In this document: positions 45,396-54,931 of the stretch, piece by piece | Position numbering within the stretch: position 1 is the stretch's first letter | How the letters are laid out: each line of letters begins with the position of its first letter | Source: Pseudomonas sp. FP1742 | GTDB taxonomy: Bacteria; Pseudomonadota; Gammaproteobacteria; Pseudomonadales; Pseudomonadaceae | Direction: 5' to 3' | Assembly (NCBI RefSeq): GCF_030687145.1 | Contig: NZ_CP117460.1 | Span: 372,001 to 436,000, forward strand | Length of the DNA stretch: 64,000 bases | Made by a program: the position numbers and the translations under genes | The notes under the pieces: generated by a model | Seen by the model: only the letters and a program-made list of their open reading frames with translations | Told to the model about the DNA's origin: nothing | Databases searched by the model: none

Positions 45396-47078
45396 GTGAC
45401 TGAGAATAAACCTACTAAGTTTCGTGACGTTGAAATCCGTGCTGCCCGCGGTAACAAGCTGACCGCCAAGAGCTGGCTGACTGAGGCGCCGCTGCGCATG
45501 CTGATGAACAACCTTGACCCGGAAGTCGCCGAGAACCCTAAAGAACTGGTGGTTTACGGTGGTATCGGTCGTGCGGCACGTAACTGGGAATGCTACGACA
45601 AGATCGTCGAAAGCCTGACCAACCTGAACGACGACGAGACCCTGCTGGTGCAATCCGGCAAGCCGGTCGGCGTGTTCAAAACCCACAGCAACGCCCCGCG
45701 CGTGCTGATCGCCAACTCCAACCTGGTGCCGCACTGGGCGAGCTGGGAACACTTCAACGAACTCGACGCCAAAGGCCTGGCCATGTACGGCCAAATGACC
45801 GCCGGCAGCTGGATCTACATCGGCAGCCAAGGCATCGTCCAGGGCACCTACGAAACCTTCGTCGAAGCCGGTCGCCAGCACTACAACGATGACCTGAAAG
45901 GCAAGTGGGTCCTGACCGCGGGCCTGGGCGGCATGGGTGGTGCGCAACCTCTGGCTGCAACCCTGGCCGGCGCGTGCTCGCTGAACATCGAATGCCAGCA
46001 AGTGAGCATCGATTTCCGCCTGAAAACCCGTTACGTCGACGAGCAAGCCAAAGACCTCGACGACGCACTGGCCCGTATCGCCAAGTACACCGCTGAAGGC
46101 AAGGCGATCTCCATCGCCCTGTGCGGTAACGCGGCTGAAATCCTGCCGGAAATGGTCCGTCGCGGCGTACGTCCGGACATGGTCACCGACCAGACCAGCG
46201 CCCACGACCCGCTCAACGGTTACCTGCCAGCCGGCTGGACCTGGGAGGAGTACCGCGCTCGCGCCAAGACCGAGCCTGCTGCCGTGGTCAAAGCCGCCAA
46301 GCAATCGATGGCCGTGCACGTTAAGGCGATGCTGGACTTCCAGAAAATGGGGGTTCCGACCTTCGACTACGGCAACAACATCCGTCAGATGGCGCAAGAA
46401 GAAGGCGTGGAAAACGCATTCGACTTCCCAGGGTTCGTACCGGCTTACATTCGTCCACTGTTCTGCCGTGGCATCGGCCCGTTCCGTTGGGCTGCGCTGT
46501 CGGGCGACCCGCAGGACATCTACAAGACCGACGCCAAAGTCAAAGAACTGATCCCGGACGACGCCCACCTGCACAACTGGCTGGACATGGCCCGCGAGCG
46601 CATCAGCTTCCAGGGTCTGCCGGCACGTATCTGCTGGGTTGGCCTGGGCCTGCGCGCCAAGCTCGGTCTGGCGTTCAACGAAATGGTGCGCAGCGGTGAA
46701 TTGTCCGCGCCCATCGTGATCGGTCGTGACCACCTGGACTCCGGTTCGGTTGCCAGCCCGAACCGCGAAACCGAGTCGATGCAGGACGGTTCCGACGCCG
46801 TATCCGACTGGCCACTGCTCAACGCCCTGCTCAATACCGCGAGCGGCGCGACCTGGGTTTCCCTGCACCACGGCGGCGGCGTCGGCATGGGCTTCTCCCA
46901 GCACTCGGGCATGGTGATTGTCTGCGACGGTACTGACGAAGCGGCCGAGCGTATCGCTCGCGTGCTGCACAACGACCCGGCCACCGGCGTCATGCGTCAC
47001 GCCGATGCCGGTTACCAGATCGCGATCGACTGCGCCAAGGAGCAGGGCCTGAACCTGCCGATGATTACCGGCAAGTAA
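45396..47078 (+). CDS. hutU: urocanate hydratase
   Basis: 560 residues starting at GTG (45396), with GAGGAG eight bases upstream. The NAD-binding segments [19 protein letters not shown] (printed as [15 protein letters not shown] near 130) and [17 protein letters not shown] near 176 and the catalytic Cys region [14 protein letters not shown] near 364 are in place. It converts urocanate to imidazolonepropionate with tightly bound NAD. Expression should depend on sigma-54 and be repressed by HutC, from the elements upstream. It is separated from the permease gene by a REP pair. Confidence 0.97.
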   Translation: MTENKPTKFRDVEIRAARGNKLTAKSWLTEAPLRMLMNNLDPEVAENPKELVVYGGIGRAARNWECYDKIVESLTNLNDDETLLVQSGKPVGVFKTHSNAPRVLIANSNLVPHWASWEHFNELDAKGLAMYGQMTAGSWIYIGSQGIVQGTYETFVEAGRQHYNDDLKGKWVLTAGLGGMGGAQPLAATLAGACSLNIECQQVSIDFRLKTRYVDEQAKDLDDALARIAKYTAEGKAISIALCGNAAEILPEMVRRGVRPDMVTDQTSAHDPLNGYLPAGWTWEEYRARAKTEPAAVVKAAKQSMAVHVKAMLDFQKMGVPTFDYGNNIRQMAQEEGVENAFDFPGFVPAYIRPLFCRGIGPFRWAALSGDPQDIYKTDAKVKELIPDDAHLHNWLDMARERISFQGLPARICWVGLGLRAKLGLAFNEMVRSGELSAPIVIGRDHLDSGSVASPNRETESMQDGSDAVSDWPLLNALLNTASGATWVSLHHGGGVGMGFSQHSGMVIVCDGTDEAAERIARVLHNDPATGVMRHADAGYQIAIDCAKEQGLNLPMITGK

Positions 47079-47094
47079 CGCAGATTGCTTTACC

Positions 47095-47184
47095 TGTGGG
47101 AGCGGGCTTGCTCGCGAAGAGGCCGGCATATTCAACATCTGTGCTGGCTGAGCCACCGCTTTCGCGAGCAAGCCCGCTCCCACA
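47095..47184. repeat. REP inverted pair
   Basis: TGTGGGAGCGGGCTTGCTCG and CGAGCAAGCCCGCTCCCACA flank a spacer with GCATATTCAACATCTGTGCT. It starts 17 bases after hutU within the hut operon, a place where it could lower downstream expression. Confidence 0.9.
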
Positions 47185-47231
47185 AAAAAGCAATTCCACA
47201 TGGCTTTCCAACAATCCACAGAGGTTGAACA

Positions 47232-48704
47232 ATGGCTGTTAATAACGATCGTGCAGGCAGTAAACCGTTGATCGAGAAACGTTCGATCGACTACATCCCG
47301 GAAGCGGAGAGACACGGTCGTCTATTGAGCCAGTTCACCCTGTGGATGGGGGCCAACCTGCAAATCACCGCGATTGTCACCGGGGCCCTGGCCGTGGTGC
47401 TGGGCGGTGATGTGTTCTGGTCGTTGATTGGTCTGTTGATCGGTCAACTGCTCGGCGGTGGCGTCATGGCGCTGCATGCGGCGCAAGGGCCCAAGCTTGG
47501 CTTGCCGCAGATGATCTCTAGCCGGGTGCAGTTCGGTGTTTATGGCGCGGCCATCCCGATCGTGCTGGTGTGCCTGATGTACCTGGGCTTCACCGCAACG
47601 GGCACCGTGCTTTCCGGCCAGGCGCTGGGCCAGTTGTTTGGCGTCAGCGACAGCGTCGGGATCTTCATCTTCGCCAGTGTCATCGTGCTGGTCACGGTGC
47701 TCGGTTATCGGGTGATTCACTTCATCGGCCGTGTCGCCAGCGTCATTGGCGTGATTGCCTTCGTTTACCTGTTCAGTCGCCTGATGAGCCAGACTGACAT
47801 TGGCGCACTCCTGCAAATCCGTCACTTCAGCTGGAGCAGCTTCCTGCTCGCGGTATCGCTCGCAGCGTCCTGGCAGATCGCCTTCGGCCCCTACGTGGCT
47901 GACTACTCACGCTACCTGCCGAGCAGCACGTCTTCGGTGAAAACCTTTTTCGCCGCCGGCGCCGGTTCGGTTATCGGTGCACAGGTGGCGATGATCCTTG
48001 GCGTGTTTGCCGCCGCCATGGCCAACGGGCAATTCGCCGGCCATGAAGTGGCTTACATCGTTGGTTTGAGCGGCAGCGGTGCCACCGCTGCGCTGCTGTA
48101 CTTCAGCATCGCATTCGGCAAGGTCACCATCTCTACGCTGAACTCCTACGGCAGCTTCATGTGCATTGCGACCGTCATCAGCGGTTTCCGAGGTGACCTG
48201 CGGGTAACGCGCTTGCAGCGTCTGGTCTTCGTGCTGGTCATCGTCGGCACTGCGACCCTGATCGCATTGCTCGGTCAGCACTCGTTCCTCGGTGCGTTCA
48301 AGTCCTTCATCCTGTTTTTGCTGGCCTTTTTCACGCCATGGAGCGCGATCAACCTGGTGGACTACTACTGCATCACCCGCGAGCGCTATGACGTGCCGGC
48401 GCTGGCCGATCCGAACGGTCGCTACGGCCGCTGGAATCCTCTCGGTATCAGCGTCTATGTCTTCGGTGTGCTGGTGCAACTGCCGTTCATCTCTACCAAG
48501 TTCTATACCGGTCCGCTGGTGGAGGCTCTGGGGGGGGTGGATATTTCCTGGATCATCGGTCTGGTGCTTCCCGCAGCCCTGTATTACGTGTGCGCGAAAA
48601 AATGGCACAGCGCAGTGCCCGACCAACTGATCCTGCCGGTCGAGCAGGACAGCGTTGTACAACCTAAAACAAGCGGGACCGGTCGCGCTGCGGCGCAGGC
48701 CTGA
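47232..48704 (+). CDS. hutT: NCS1 purine-cytosine permease-like transporter, probable urocanate permease
   Basis: 490 residues with twelve membrane helices of the NCS1 (cytosine permease CodB) class. The amphipathic N-terminus ends IDYIPEAERHG, followed by WMGANLQI, the family's TM1 start. The substrate assignment is from context: in P. fluorescens a CodB-like gene directly after hutU encodes the urocanate transporter (HutTu). The GTAAAC-type leader AACAATCCACAGAGG precedes the ATG. A histidine permease is elsewhere in the locus, so urocanate is the likely substrate here. I cannot exclude another imidazole compound. Confidence 0.78.
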   Translation: MAVNNDRAGSKPLIEKRSIDYIPEAERHGRLLSQFTLWMGANLQITAIVTGALAVVLGGDVFWSLIGLLIGQLLGGGVMALHAAQGPKLGLPQMISSRVQFGVYGAAIPIVLVCLMYLGFTATGTVLSGQALGQLFGVSDSVGIFIFASVIVLVTVLGYRVIHFIGRVASVIGVIAFVYLFSRLMSQTDIGALLQIRHFSWSSFLLAVSLAASWQIAFGPYVADYSRYLPSSTSSVKTFFAAGAGSVIGAQVAMILGVFAAAMANGQFAGHEVAYIVGLSGSGATAALLYFSIAFGKVTISTLNSYGSFMCIATVISGFRGDLRVTRLQRLVFVLVIVGTATLIALLGQHSFLGAFKSFILFLLAFFTPWSAINLVDYYCITRERYDVPALADPNGRYGRWNPLGISVYVFGVLVQLPFISTKFYTGPLVEALGGVDISWIIGLVLPAALYYVCAKKWHSAVPDQLILPVEQDSVVQPKTSGTGRAAAQA

Positions 48705-48772
48705 TTGGACGTGGACAGGGCTGGATGCCTCTTGACTGCCGTAAGCCAACTCATGATTAGGAGCGTCACACA

Positions 48773-49741
48773 ATGAAATCGAACAAGACCCTGCTGACCA
48801 CATTGCTTTCCATGGGCCTGCTGGCCAGTGCCGGTGCTACCCAAGCGGCTGGCTGGTGCGAATCGGGTAAACCGGTGAAATTCGCCGGCCTGAACTGGGA
48901 AAGCGCCATGCTGCTGACCGACGTGCTGCAAGTCGTGTTGGAGAAAGGCTACGACTGCAAGACCGACAGCCTGCCAGGCAACTCCATCACCATGGAAAAC
49001 GCCCTGAGCAGCAACGATATCCAGGTGTTCGCCGAAGAGTGGGTCGGCCGTAGCGAAGTCTGGAACAAGGCCGAGAAGGCCGGCAAGGTCGTCGGTGTCG
49101 GCGCTCCGGTGGTGGGTGCCGTCGAAGGCTGGTACGTGCCGCGCTACGTGATCGAAGGCGACGCCAAGCGCAAACTGGAAGCCAAGGCGCCGGACCTGAA
49201 AAACATTGCCGACCTGGCCAAGTATTCCGCGCTGTTCAAGGACGCCGAAGAGCCTTCCAAGGGCCGTTTCTACAACTGCCCGGCCGGTTGGACCTGCGAG
49301 CTGGATAACAGCGAAATGCTGAAAAGCTACGGCCTGGAAAACAGCTACACCAACTTCCGTCCAGGCACCGGCCCGGCGCTGGATGCGGCGGTGCTGTCGA
49401 GCTACAAGCGTGGCGAGCCGATCCTGTTCTACTACTGGTCGCCAACCCCGCTGATGGGCCAGATCGACGTGGTCAAACTGGAAGAAAAACCGGGTGTCGA
49501 CAAGCGCGTGACCATCAAGGTCGGCCTCTCCAAGACTTTCCACGAGCAGGCCCCGGAACTGGTGACCGTGCTGGAAAAGGTCAACCTGCCGATCGACCTG
49601 TTGAATCAGAACCTGGGGCGTATGGCCAAAGAGCGGATCGAGTCGCCAAAACTGGCCAAGATCTTCTTGAAGGAACATCCTGAAGTCTGGCACGCGTGGG
49701 TGAGCGAAGACGCAGCCAAGAAAATCGACGCGGCCTTGTAG
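48773..49741 (+). CDS. hutX: histidine ABC transporter periplasmic protein (betaine-type fold)
   Basis: 322 residues with a signal peptide (about 1-24, ending GATQAA). The mature part is an OpuAC/glycine-betaine-type binding protein: VKFAGLNWESAMLLTDVLQVVL near 35-56, then NDIQVFAEEWVGR, WYVPRYVIEG, and EPILFYYWSPTPLMG near 218-232 with the aromatic residues that cage cationic ligands. Next come hutW and hutV on the same strand, so HutXWV is a full ABC importer. It is described in Pseudomonas as a histidine uptake system, although the family usually takes quaternary amines. Confidence 0.88.
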   Translation: MKSNKTLLTTLLSMGLLASAGATQAAGWCESGKPVKFAGLNWESAMLLTDVLQVVLEKGYDCKTDSLPGNSITMENALSSNDIQVFAEEWVGRSEVWNKAEKAGKVVGVGAPVVGAVEGWYVPRYVIEGDAKRKLEAKAPDLKNIADLAKYSALFKDAEEPSKGRFYNCPAGWTCELDNSEMLKSYGLENSYTNFRPGTGPALDAAVLSSYKRGEPILFYYWSPTPLMGQIDVVKLEEKPGVDKRVTIKVGLSKTFHEQAPELVTVLEKVNLPIDLLNQNLGRMAKERIESPKLAKIFLKEHPEVWHAWVSEDAAKKIDAAL

Positions 49742-49811
49742 GTTGAGCCTCTCCGACTGTCGGCAACGGCAGTCGGATGCTTGATCGCAACCCCTTGATT
49801 GAGAGTCTCTT

Positions 49812-50663
49812 ATGTTTCCCGAAAGCTTTACCTTTTCCATCGCCGACTGGGTCAATGGTTGGGTCGATTCGCTGGTTACCAACTACGGCGACGTATTCCG
49901 CAGCATCTCCGACACCCTGCTGTGGGCCATCGTCAACCTTGAGGGGTTGCTGCGTGCGGCGCCCTGGTGGCTGATGCTGGCGATCGTGGCGGGCGTGGCC
50001 TGGCACGCGACCCGCAAAGTCGTGACCACGGCAGTTATCGTCGGTCTGTTGTTTCTGGTAGGCGCGGTCGGCCTCTGGGACAAGCTGATGCAGACCCTGG
50101 CGTTGATGATGGTGGCGACGGTCATCTCGGTGCTGATCGGCATTCCGTTGGGCATTCTTTCTGCGCGCAGCAATCGCCTGCGTTCGGTGTTGATGCCGTT
50201 GCTGGACATCATGCAAACCATGCCGAGCTTCGTGTACCTGATCCCGGTGCTGATGCTGTTCGGCCTGGGCAAGGTCCCGGCGATTTTCGCTACCGTTATT
50301 TACGCTGCGCCGCCGCTGATCCGCCTGACCGATCTGGGTATTCGCCAGGTTGACGGTGAAGTGATGGAAGCGATCAACGCCTTCGGTGCCAACCGCTGGC
50401 AGCAACTGTTCGGCGTGCAACTGCCGCTGGCCCTGCCGAGCATCATGGCCGGGATCAACCAGACCACCATGATGGCCCTGTCGATGGTGGTGATCGCCTC
50501 GATGATCGGTGCCCGTGGCTTGGGTGAAGATGTGTTGGTAGGGATTCAGACCCTCAACGTCGGACGTGGCCTTGAGGCCGGTCTGGCGATCGTGATTCTG
50601 GCAGTGGTGATCGACCGCATTACACAGGCGTACGGTCGTGCACGGCATGAGGTGAGCAAATGA
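49812..50663 (+). CDS. hutW: histidine ABC transporter permease (betaine type)
   Basis: 283 residues with about six membrane helices and the EAA loop of ProW-type permeases: VDGEVMEAINAFGANRWQQLFGVQLPLALP, here quoted only as VDGEVMEAINAFGANRWQ, near 180-197, followed by IMAGINQTTMMALSMVVIAS. It forms the channel with HutV as ATPase and HutX as receptor. The ATG of hutV overlaps its stop by four bases. Confidence 0.9.
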   Translation: MFPESFTFSIADWVNGWVDSLVTNYGDVFRSISDTLLWAIVNLEGLLRAAPWWLMLAIVAGVAWHATRKVVTTAVIVGLLFLVGAVGLWDKLMQTLALMMVATVISVLIGIPLGILSARSNRLRSVLMPLLDIMQTMPSFVYLIPVLMLFGLGKVPAIFATVIYAAPPLIRLTDLGIRQVDGEVMEAINAFGANRWQQLFGVQLPLALPSIMAGINQTTMMALSMVVIASMIGARGLGEDVLVGIQTLNVGRGLEAGLAIVILAVVIDRITQAYGRARHEVSK

Positions 50664-51490
50664 GCAGCGCAGCCATCAGCAAGATCGAAGTCAAAAACGT
50701 CTTCAAGATTTTCGGCAACCGTTCCAAGGATGCGCTGGCGATGATTAGCCAGGGCAAAACCAAAGACCAGGTGCTGGCCGAAACCGGTTGCGTGGTCGGC
50801 GTGAATGACCTGTCGTTGAGCATCGCCACCGGCGAGATCTTCGTGATCATGGGCCTGTCGGGTTCCGGCAAGTCGACCCTGGTGCGCCACTTCAACCGCC
50901 TGATCGACCCCACCAGCGGTGCGATCCTGGTGGACGGCGTGGACATCCTGCAATACGACATGGAAGCCCTGCGCGAATTTCGCCGGCACAAGATCAGCAT
51001 GGTATTCCAGAGCTTCGGCCTGCTGCCGCACAAGACCGTGCTGGATAACGTCGCCTACGGCCTGAAAGTGCGTGGCGAGAGCAAGCAGGTGTGTGCCGAA
51101 CGCGCGCTGCACTGGATCAACACCGTGGGCCTGAAGGGCTACGAAAACAAATACCCGCATCAGCTTTCCGGCGGCATGCGCCAGCGTGTGGGCCTGGCGC
51201 GGGCACTGGCGGCGGACACCGACATCATCCTGATGGACGAAGCCTTCAGCGCCCTCGACCCGCTGATCCGCGCTGAAATGCAGGATCAGTTGCTGGAACT
51301 GCAAAAGACCCTGCACAAGACCATCGTCTTCATCACCCACGACCTCGACGAGGCCGTGCGTATCGGCAACCGCATCGCGATCCTCAAGGATGGCCGGCTG
51401 ATTCAGGTCGGTACGCCACGGGAGATCCTGCATTCGCCGGCGGACGAGTATGTAGACCGGTTCGTACAGCGGCGGGCGGCGGTGGTTTAA
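50660..51490 (+). CDS. hutV: histidine ABC transporter ATP-binding protein (betaine type)
   Basis: 276 residues: a ProV-type N-terminal extension (FGNRSKDALAMISQGKTKD), Walker A GLSGSGKST near residue 70, the ABC signature LSGGMRQRVGLAR near 172, Walker B DIILMDEAFSALD and the switch His in VFITHDLDEA. Unlike ProV it ends without a CBS pair, so there is no ionic-strength sensor. The start overlaps the hutW stop. REP units follow the stop. Confidence 0.93.
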   Translation: MSSAAISKIEVKNVFKIFGNRSKDALAMISQGKTKDQVLAETGCVVGVNDLSLSIATGEIFVIMGLSGSGKSTLVRHFNRLIDPTSGAILVDGVDILQYDMEALREFRRHKISMVFQSFGLLPHKTVLDNVAYGLKVRGESKQVCAERALHWINTVGLKGYENKYPHQLSGGMRQRVGLARALAADTDIILMDEAFSALDPLIRAEMQDQLLELQKTLHKTIVFITHDLDEAVRIGNRIAILKDGRLIQVGTPREILHSPADEYVDRFVQRRAAVV

Positions 51491-51512
51491 AGGTTTGCGG
51501 TGATTGTGCTGG

Positions 51513-51614
51513 CCTCTTCGCGAGCAAGCCCGCTCCCACATTGGATTGTTGGTGTATTAAAAATTTGTGTTCTACACAGATCCAGTGTGGGAGCGGGCTT
51601 GCTCGCGAAGGCGG
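51513..51614. repeat. two REP units, outward orientation
   Basis: CTTCGCGAGCAAGCCCGCTC (with CCACATTGG) and GTGTGGGAGCGGGCTTGCTC are about 50 bases apart, between hutV and the first lyase gene. Confidence 0.85.
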
Positions 51615-51660
51615 CGGTGAAGCTGCATCAAATATTCAAGTTGTACGCACGAGGTCAATG

Positions 51661-53199
51661 ATGTCCCAGGCTGAAAAAATCGTTATCGCCGATGCCCCGT
51701 TGCGTTGGCAGGATGTGGTCGCGGTCGCCCGCCATGGCGCGCAGCTCGAGCTGTCGGCCCAAACCTGGGCGCGGATCGAAAATGCCCAGGCGATCGTCCA
51801 GCGCATCGTCGCCAGCGGCGAGCGCGCCTATGGCGTCAACACCGGCCTGGGCGCCTTGTGCAACGTTTCGCTCAAGGACGAACAACTCAGCCAACTGTCG
51901 CGCAACACCCTGCTCAGCCATGCCTGTGGCGTTGGCGCACCGCTGGCCGACGAACAGACCCGCGCGATTATTTGCGCCGCGATCCACAACTACAGCCACG
52001 GCAAATCCGGCATTCATCGCCGGGTGGTCGAAGCGTTGCTGGCGCTGCTCAATCGCGGCATCACCCCGCAAGTGCCGTCCCAGGGGTCGGTCGGTTACCT
52101 GACCCACATGGCCCACATTGGCATCGCGCTGCTGGGCGTCGGCAATGTCAGCTATCGCGGGCAGATCGTTTCCGCACAACAAGCCTTGGCCGAAGAAGGG
52201 CTGCAACCGGTTCAACTGGGTGCCAAAGATGGTTTGTGCCTGGTCAACGGCACACCGTGCATGACTGGCCTCAGCTGCCTGGCCCTGGCCGATGCAACCC
52301 GTCTCGTGCAGTGGGCCGACGTGGTCGGCGCCATGAGCTTCGAAGCCCAGCGTGGCCAGATTGCCGCGTTCGATGCCGAGATCATTGCGCTCAAACCGCA
52401 TCCGGGCATGCAACAGGTGGGTATCAATCTGCGAGCGTTGCTCGACGGCAGTGAAGTGATCGCCAGCAGCAAAGGCATTCGCACTCAGGATGCGCTGAGC
52501 ATTCGCTCGATTCCGCAAGTGCACGGCGCTGCCCGCGATCAGCTGGAACACGCCAGAAAACAGATCGAAACCGAGCTCAACTCCGCGACCGACAACCCGT
52601 TGCTGCTGGGCACGCCGGACAATTTCCGCGTCATGTCCCAGGCCAATCCACACGGCCAATCGGTTGCTTTGGCGGCTGACTTGCTGGCGATCGCCATGGC
52701 CGAAATCGGTTCCATCGCCGAACGTCGCCTGGACCGCCTGGTCAACCCGCACGTCAGCGGTTTGCCGGCCTTTCTGGTGGCCAATCCGGGTGTGAACTCC
52801 GGGATGATGATCGTGCAATACGTCGCCGCGTCACTGTGCGCGGAAAACCGCCAATTGGCACAACCGGCGGTGCTCGATAACTATGTCACTTCGGGCTTGC
52901 AGGAGGACCATCTGAGCATGGGCACCAACGCTGCGCTGAAGCTGCATCGCGCATTGGAAAACTGCACGCAGATCCTCGCCATCGAATACTTGTTGGCAGC
53001 TCAGGCTTTTGAATTCTTGAAGGCTGACTTTTCCAAGGGCTCGGGTTTTGGCGCCGGCACCGGTGCCGCGTGGCGCCTGCTGCGCGAACGTATTCCGGCC
53101 TATGACCAGGACCGCTGGCTGGCACCGGACATCGCCTGCGCCGCTGCTGTTTTGAAAGACCCGATTTTGCTGCACAAGGCTTTACCGAACCTCAACTGA
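51661..53199 (+). CDS. hutH1: HAL/PAL-family lyase homologue lacking the MIO tripeptide
   Basis: 512 residues from the ATG at 51661 (GAGG six bases upstream). It aligns end to end with the histidine ammonia-lyase next door. Kept: Tyr57 in AYGVNTGLG, His87 in SHACGVG, Asn196 in LVNGT, Arg282 and Glu415 in LQEDHLS. Lost: the Ala-Ser-Gly that makes the MIO cofactor. The sequence reads QGSVG then YLTHMAH, an exact three-residue gap between Gly145 and Tyr146. The usual catalytic Tyr of the [10 protein letters not shown] motif is Leu279 here, and a conserved Phe of NFHAEP is Pro330. It should therefore not deaminate histidine. It stands second to hutH in the hut cluster, full length and undamaged. 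The role is unknown; a lyase-like binding protein or partner subunit is possible. Confidence 0.85.
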   Translation: MSQAEKIVIADAPLRWQDVVAVARHGAQLELSAQTWARIENAQAIVQRIVASGERAYGVNTGLGALCNVSLKDEQLSQLSRNTLLSHACGVGAPLADEQTRAIICAAIHNYSHGKSGIHRRVVEALLALLNRGITPQVPSQGSVGYLTHMAHIGIALLGVGNVSYRGQIVSAQQALAEEGLQPVQLGAKDGLCLVNGTPCMTGLSCLALADATRLVQWADVVGAMSFEAQRGQIAAFDAEIIALKPHPGMQQVGINLRALLDGSEVIASSKGIRTQDALSIRSIPQVHGAARDQLEHARKQIETELNSATDNPLLLGTPDNFRVMSQANPHGQSVALAADLLAIAMAEIGSIAERRLDRLVNPHVSGLPAFLVANPGVNSGMMIVQYVAASLCAENRQLAQPAVLDNYVTSGLQEDHLSMGTNAALKLHRALENCTQILAIEYLLAAQAFEFLKADFSKGSGFGAGTGAAWRLLRERIPAYDQDRWLAPDIACAAAVLKDPILLHKALPNLN

Positions 53200-53310
53200 T
53201 TTCCACCACACCAGCGTGCCAAGGCGCGGCCCCCCAAAAAGGTGGGAAGCGACGGACAACGGACATCTCCGGAGCGTCTGGTGAGTTAATAAAAAACTCT
53301 CAAAAGGAGA

Positions 53311-54849
53311 ATGAATGTGACTGCGCTTAATTTGATTCCCGGCCAACTGAGCCTTGCCCAACTGCGTGATGTTTATCAGCAACCGGTGAAAATCACCCTC
53401 GACGAAAGCGCTGCGGCGCAAATCGAAGCCAGTGTTGCCTGCGTGGAACAGATTCTCGCCGAGAACCGCACCGCGTATGGCATCAACACCGGTTTCGGCC
53501 TGCTGGCCTCGACCCGCATCGCCAGCGAAGACCTGGAAAACCTCCAGCGCTCGCTGGTGCTGTCCCATGCCGCCGGTGTCGGCGAGCCGATCAGCGACGC
53601 TTTGGTGCGGTTGGTCATGGTGCTCAAGGTCAACAGCCTGAGCCGTGGTTTCTCCGGCATTCGTCGGCAGGTGATCGATGCCCTGATCGCACTGATCAAT
53701 GCCGAGGTTTACCCGCATATTCCTCTGAAAGGTTCAGTCGGTGCATCCGGCGACCTGGCGCCGTTGGCGCATATGTCGCTGGTGCTGTTGGGCGAAGGCA
53801 AGGCGCGTTACAAAGGTGAATGGCTGCCCGCCACCGAAGCGCTGAAAGTCGCCGGTCTGACGCCGCTGACCCTGGCAGCGAAAGAAGGCCTGGCGCTGCT
53901 TAACGGCACTCAGGTGTCCACCGCCTACGCCCTGCGTGGCCTGTTCGAAGGCGAAGATCTGTTCGCCGGCGCCCTGGCCCTTGGCGGCCTGACGGTCGAA
54001 GCGGTACTGGGCTCGCGCTCGCCATTCGACGCGCGCATCCACGCGGCTCGTGGCCAGAAAGGCCAGATCGACGCCGCTGCTGCTTACCGCGATTTGCTGG
54101 GCGAGCGCAGTGAAGTGTCCGACTCGCACCAGAACTGCGAAAAGGTCCAGGACCCGTACTCCCTGCGTTGCCAACCGCAGGTCATGGGCGCCTGCCTGAC
54201 CCAGTTCCGTCAGGCCGCCGAAGTGCTCGCCATCGAAGCCAACGCCGTATCGGACAACCCATTGGTGTTCGCCGCTGAAGGCGACGTGATTTCCGGCGGT
54301 AACTTCCACGCCGAGCCGGTGGCCATGGCCGCCGACAACATGGCCCTGGCCATCGCCGAAATCGGTTCCCTGAGCGAGCGCCGCATCTCGCTGATGATGG
54401 ACAAGCACATGTCGCAACTGCCGCCGTTCCTGGTGGCCAATGGCGGCGTGAACTCCGGTTTCATGATCGCCCAGGTGACTGCGGCGGCACTGGCCAGCGA
54501 GAACAAGGCGCTGTCCCATCCGCATTCGGTGGACAGCCTGCCGACTTCCGCCAACCAGGAAGACCACGTGTCCATGGCGCCGGCTGCCGGCAAGCGTCTG
54601 TGGGAAATGGCCGAGAACACTCGCGGGATTCTCGCGGTGGAATGGTTGGCCGCGGCCCAGGGGCTGGACCTGCGCGACGGTCTGAAAACTTCGCCAAAAC
54701 TGGAAAAAGCCCGGGCGATCCTGCGTGCTGAAGTGCCGTTCTATGAGAAGGACCGCTTCTTTGCGCCGGACATCAATGCGGCCAGTGAGTTGTTGGCGAC
54801 GCGTTGCCTGAATGACCTGGTGACGGCGAAGTTGCTGCCTAGCCTGTAA
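53311..54849 (+). CDS. hutH: histidine ammonia-lyase
   Basis: 512 residues with the intact MIO motif Ala145-Ser146-Gly147 in [15 protein letters not shown], plus Tyr56, His86, Asn198, the [10 protein letters not shown] region ([10 protein letters not shown]), [12 protein letters not shown] and NQEDHVS. It removes ammonia from L-histidine to give trans-urocanate, the first step of the hut route and the source of the inducer. It has a strong SD, AAAGGAG. It probably arose with hutH1 by duplication, but only this copy keeps the catalytic set. A strong hairpin follows. Confidence 0.97.
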   Translation: MNVTALNLIPGQLSLAQLRDVYQQPVKITLDESAAAQIEASVACVEQILAENRTAYGINTGFGLLASTRIASEDLENLQRSLVLSHAAGVGEPISDALVRLVMVLKVNSLSRGFSGIRRQVIDALIALINAEVYPHIPLKGSVGASGDLAPLAHMSLVLLGEGKARYKGEWLPATEALKVAGLTPLTLAAKEGLALLNGTQVSTAYALRGLFEGEDLFAGALALGGLTVEAVLGSRSPFDARIHAARGQKGQIDAAAAYRDLLGERSEVSDSHQNCEKVQDPYSLRCQPQVMGACLTQFRQAAEVLAIEANAVSDNPLVFAAEGDVISGGNFHAEPVAMAADNMALAIAEIGSLSERRISLMMDKHMSQLPPFLVANGGVNSGFMIAQVTAAALASENKALSHPHSVDSLPTSANQEDHVSMAPAAGKRLWEMAENTRGILAVEWLAAAQGLDLRDGLKTSPKLEKARAILRAEVPFYEKDRFFAPDINAASELLATRCLNDLVTAKLLPSL

Positions 54850-54863
54850 TAGCTCCTTCCCTG

Positions 54864-54899
54864 ATGATCGTTCCCACGCGGAGCGTGGGAACGATCATT
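54864..54899. terminator. 16-bp hairpin after hutH (GTTCCCACGC-type repeat)
   Basis: ATGATCGTTCCCACGC-GGA-GCGTGGGAACGATCAT is perfect, given here in parts. The sequence TTCCCACGC/GCGTGGGAA is a second REP-like family of pseudomonads, distinct from the GTGGGAGCGGG one. It may terminate transcription before hutT. Confidence 0.8.
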
Positions 54900-54907
54900 T
54901 AGCGTCG

Positions 54908-54919
54908 AATAAGAATAAT
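54908..54919 (+). promoter_or_regulatory. candidate Hfq/Crc (AANAANAA) site at the hutT ribosome-binding site
   Basis: AATAAGAATAAT is four perfect AAN triplets in a row, ending one base before the AAGGA (54921-54925) of the amino-acid permease gene. Hfq and Crc bind such A-rich triplet repeats at ribosome-binding sites of catabolic genes in Pseudomonas and block translation in rich medium. Confidence 0.5.
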
Positions 54920-54931
54920 TAAGGACGAGAG

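Noticed and set aside
45219..47315. Long reverse-strand frame (698 codons) opposite hutU
   Set aside because: It runs through the hutU promoter, a REP and the whole of hutU, so it is an antisense shadow.
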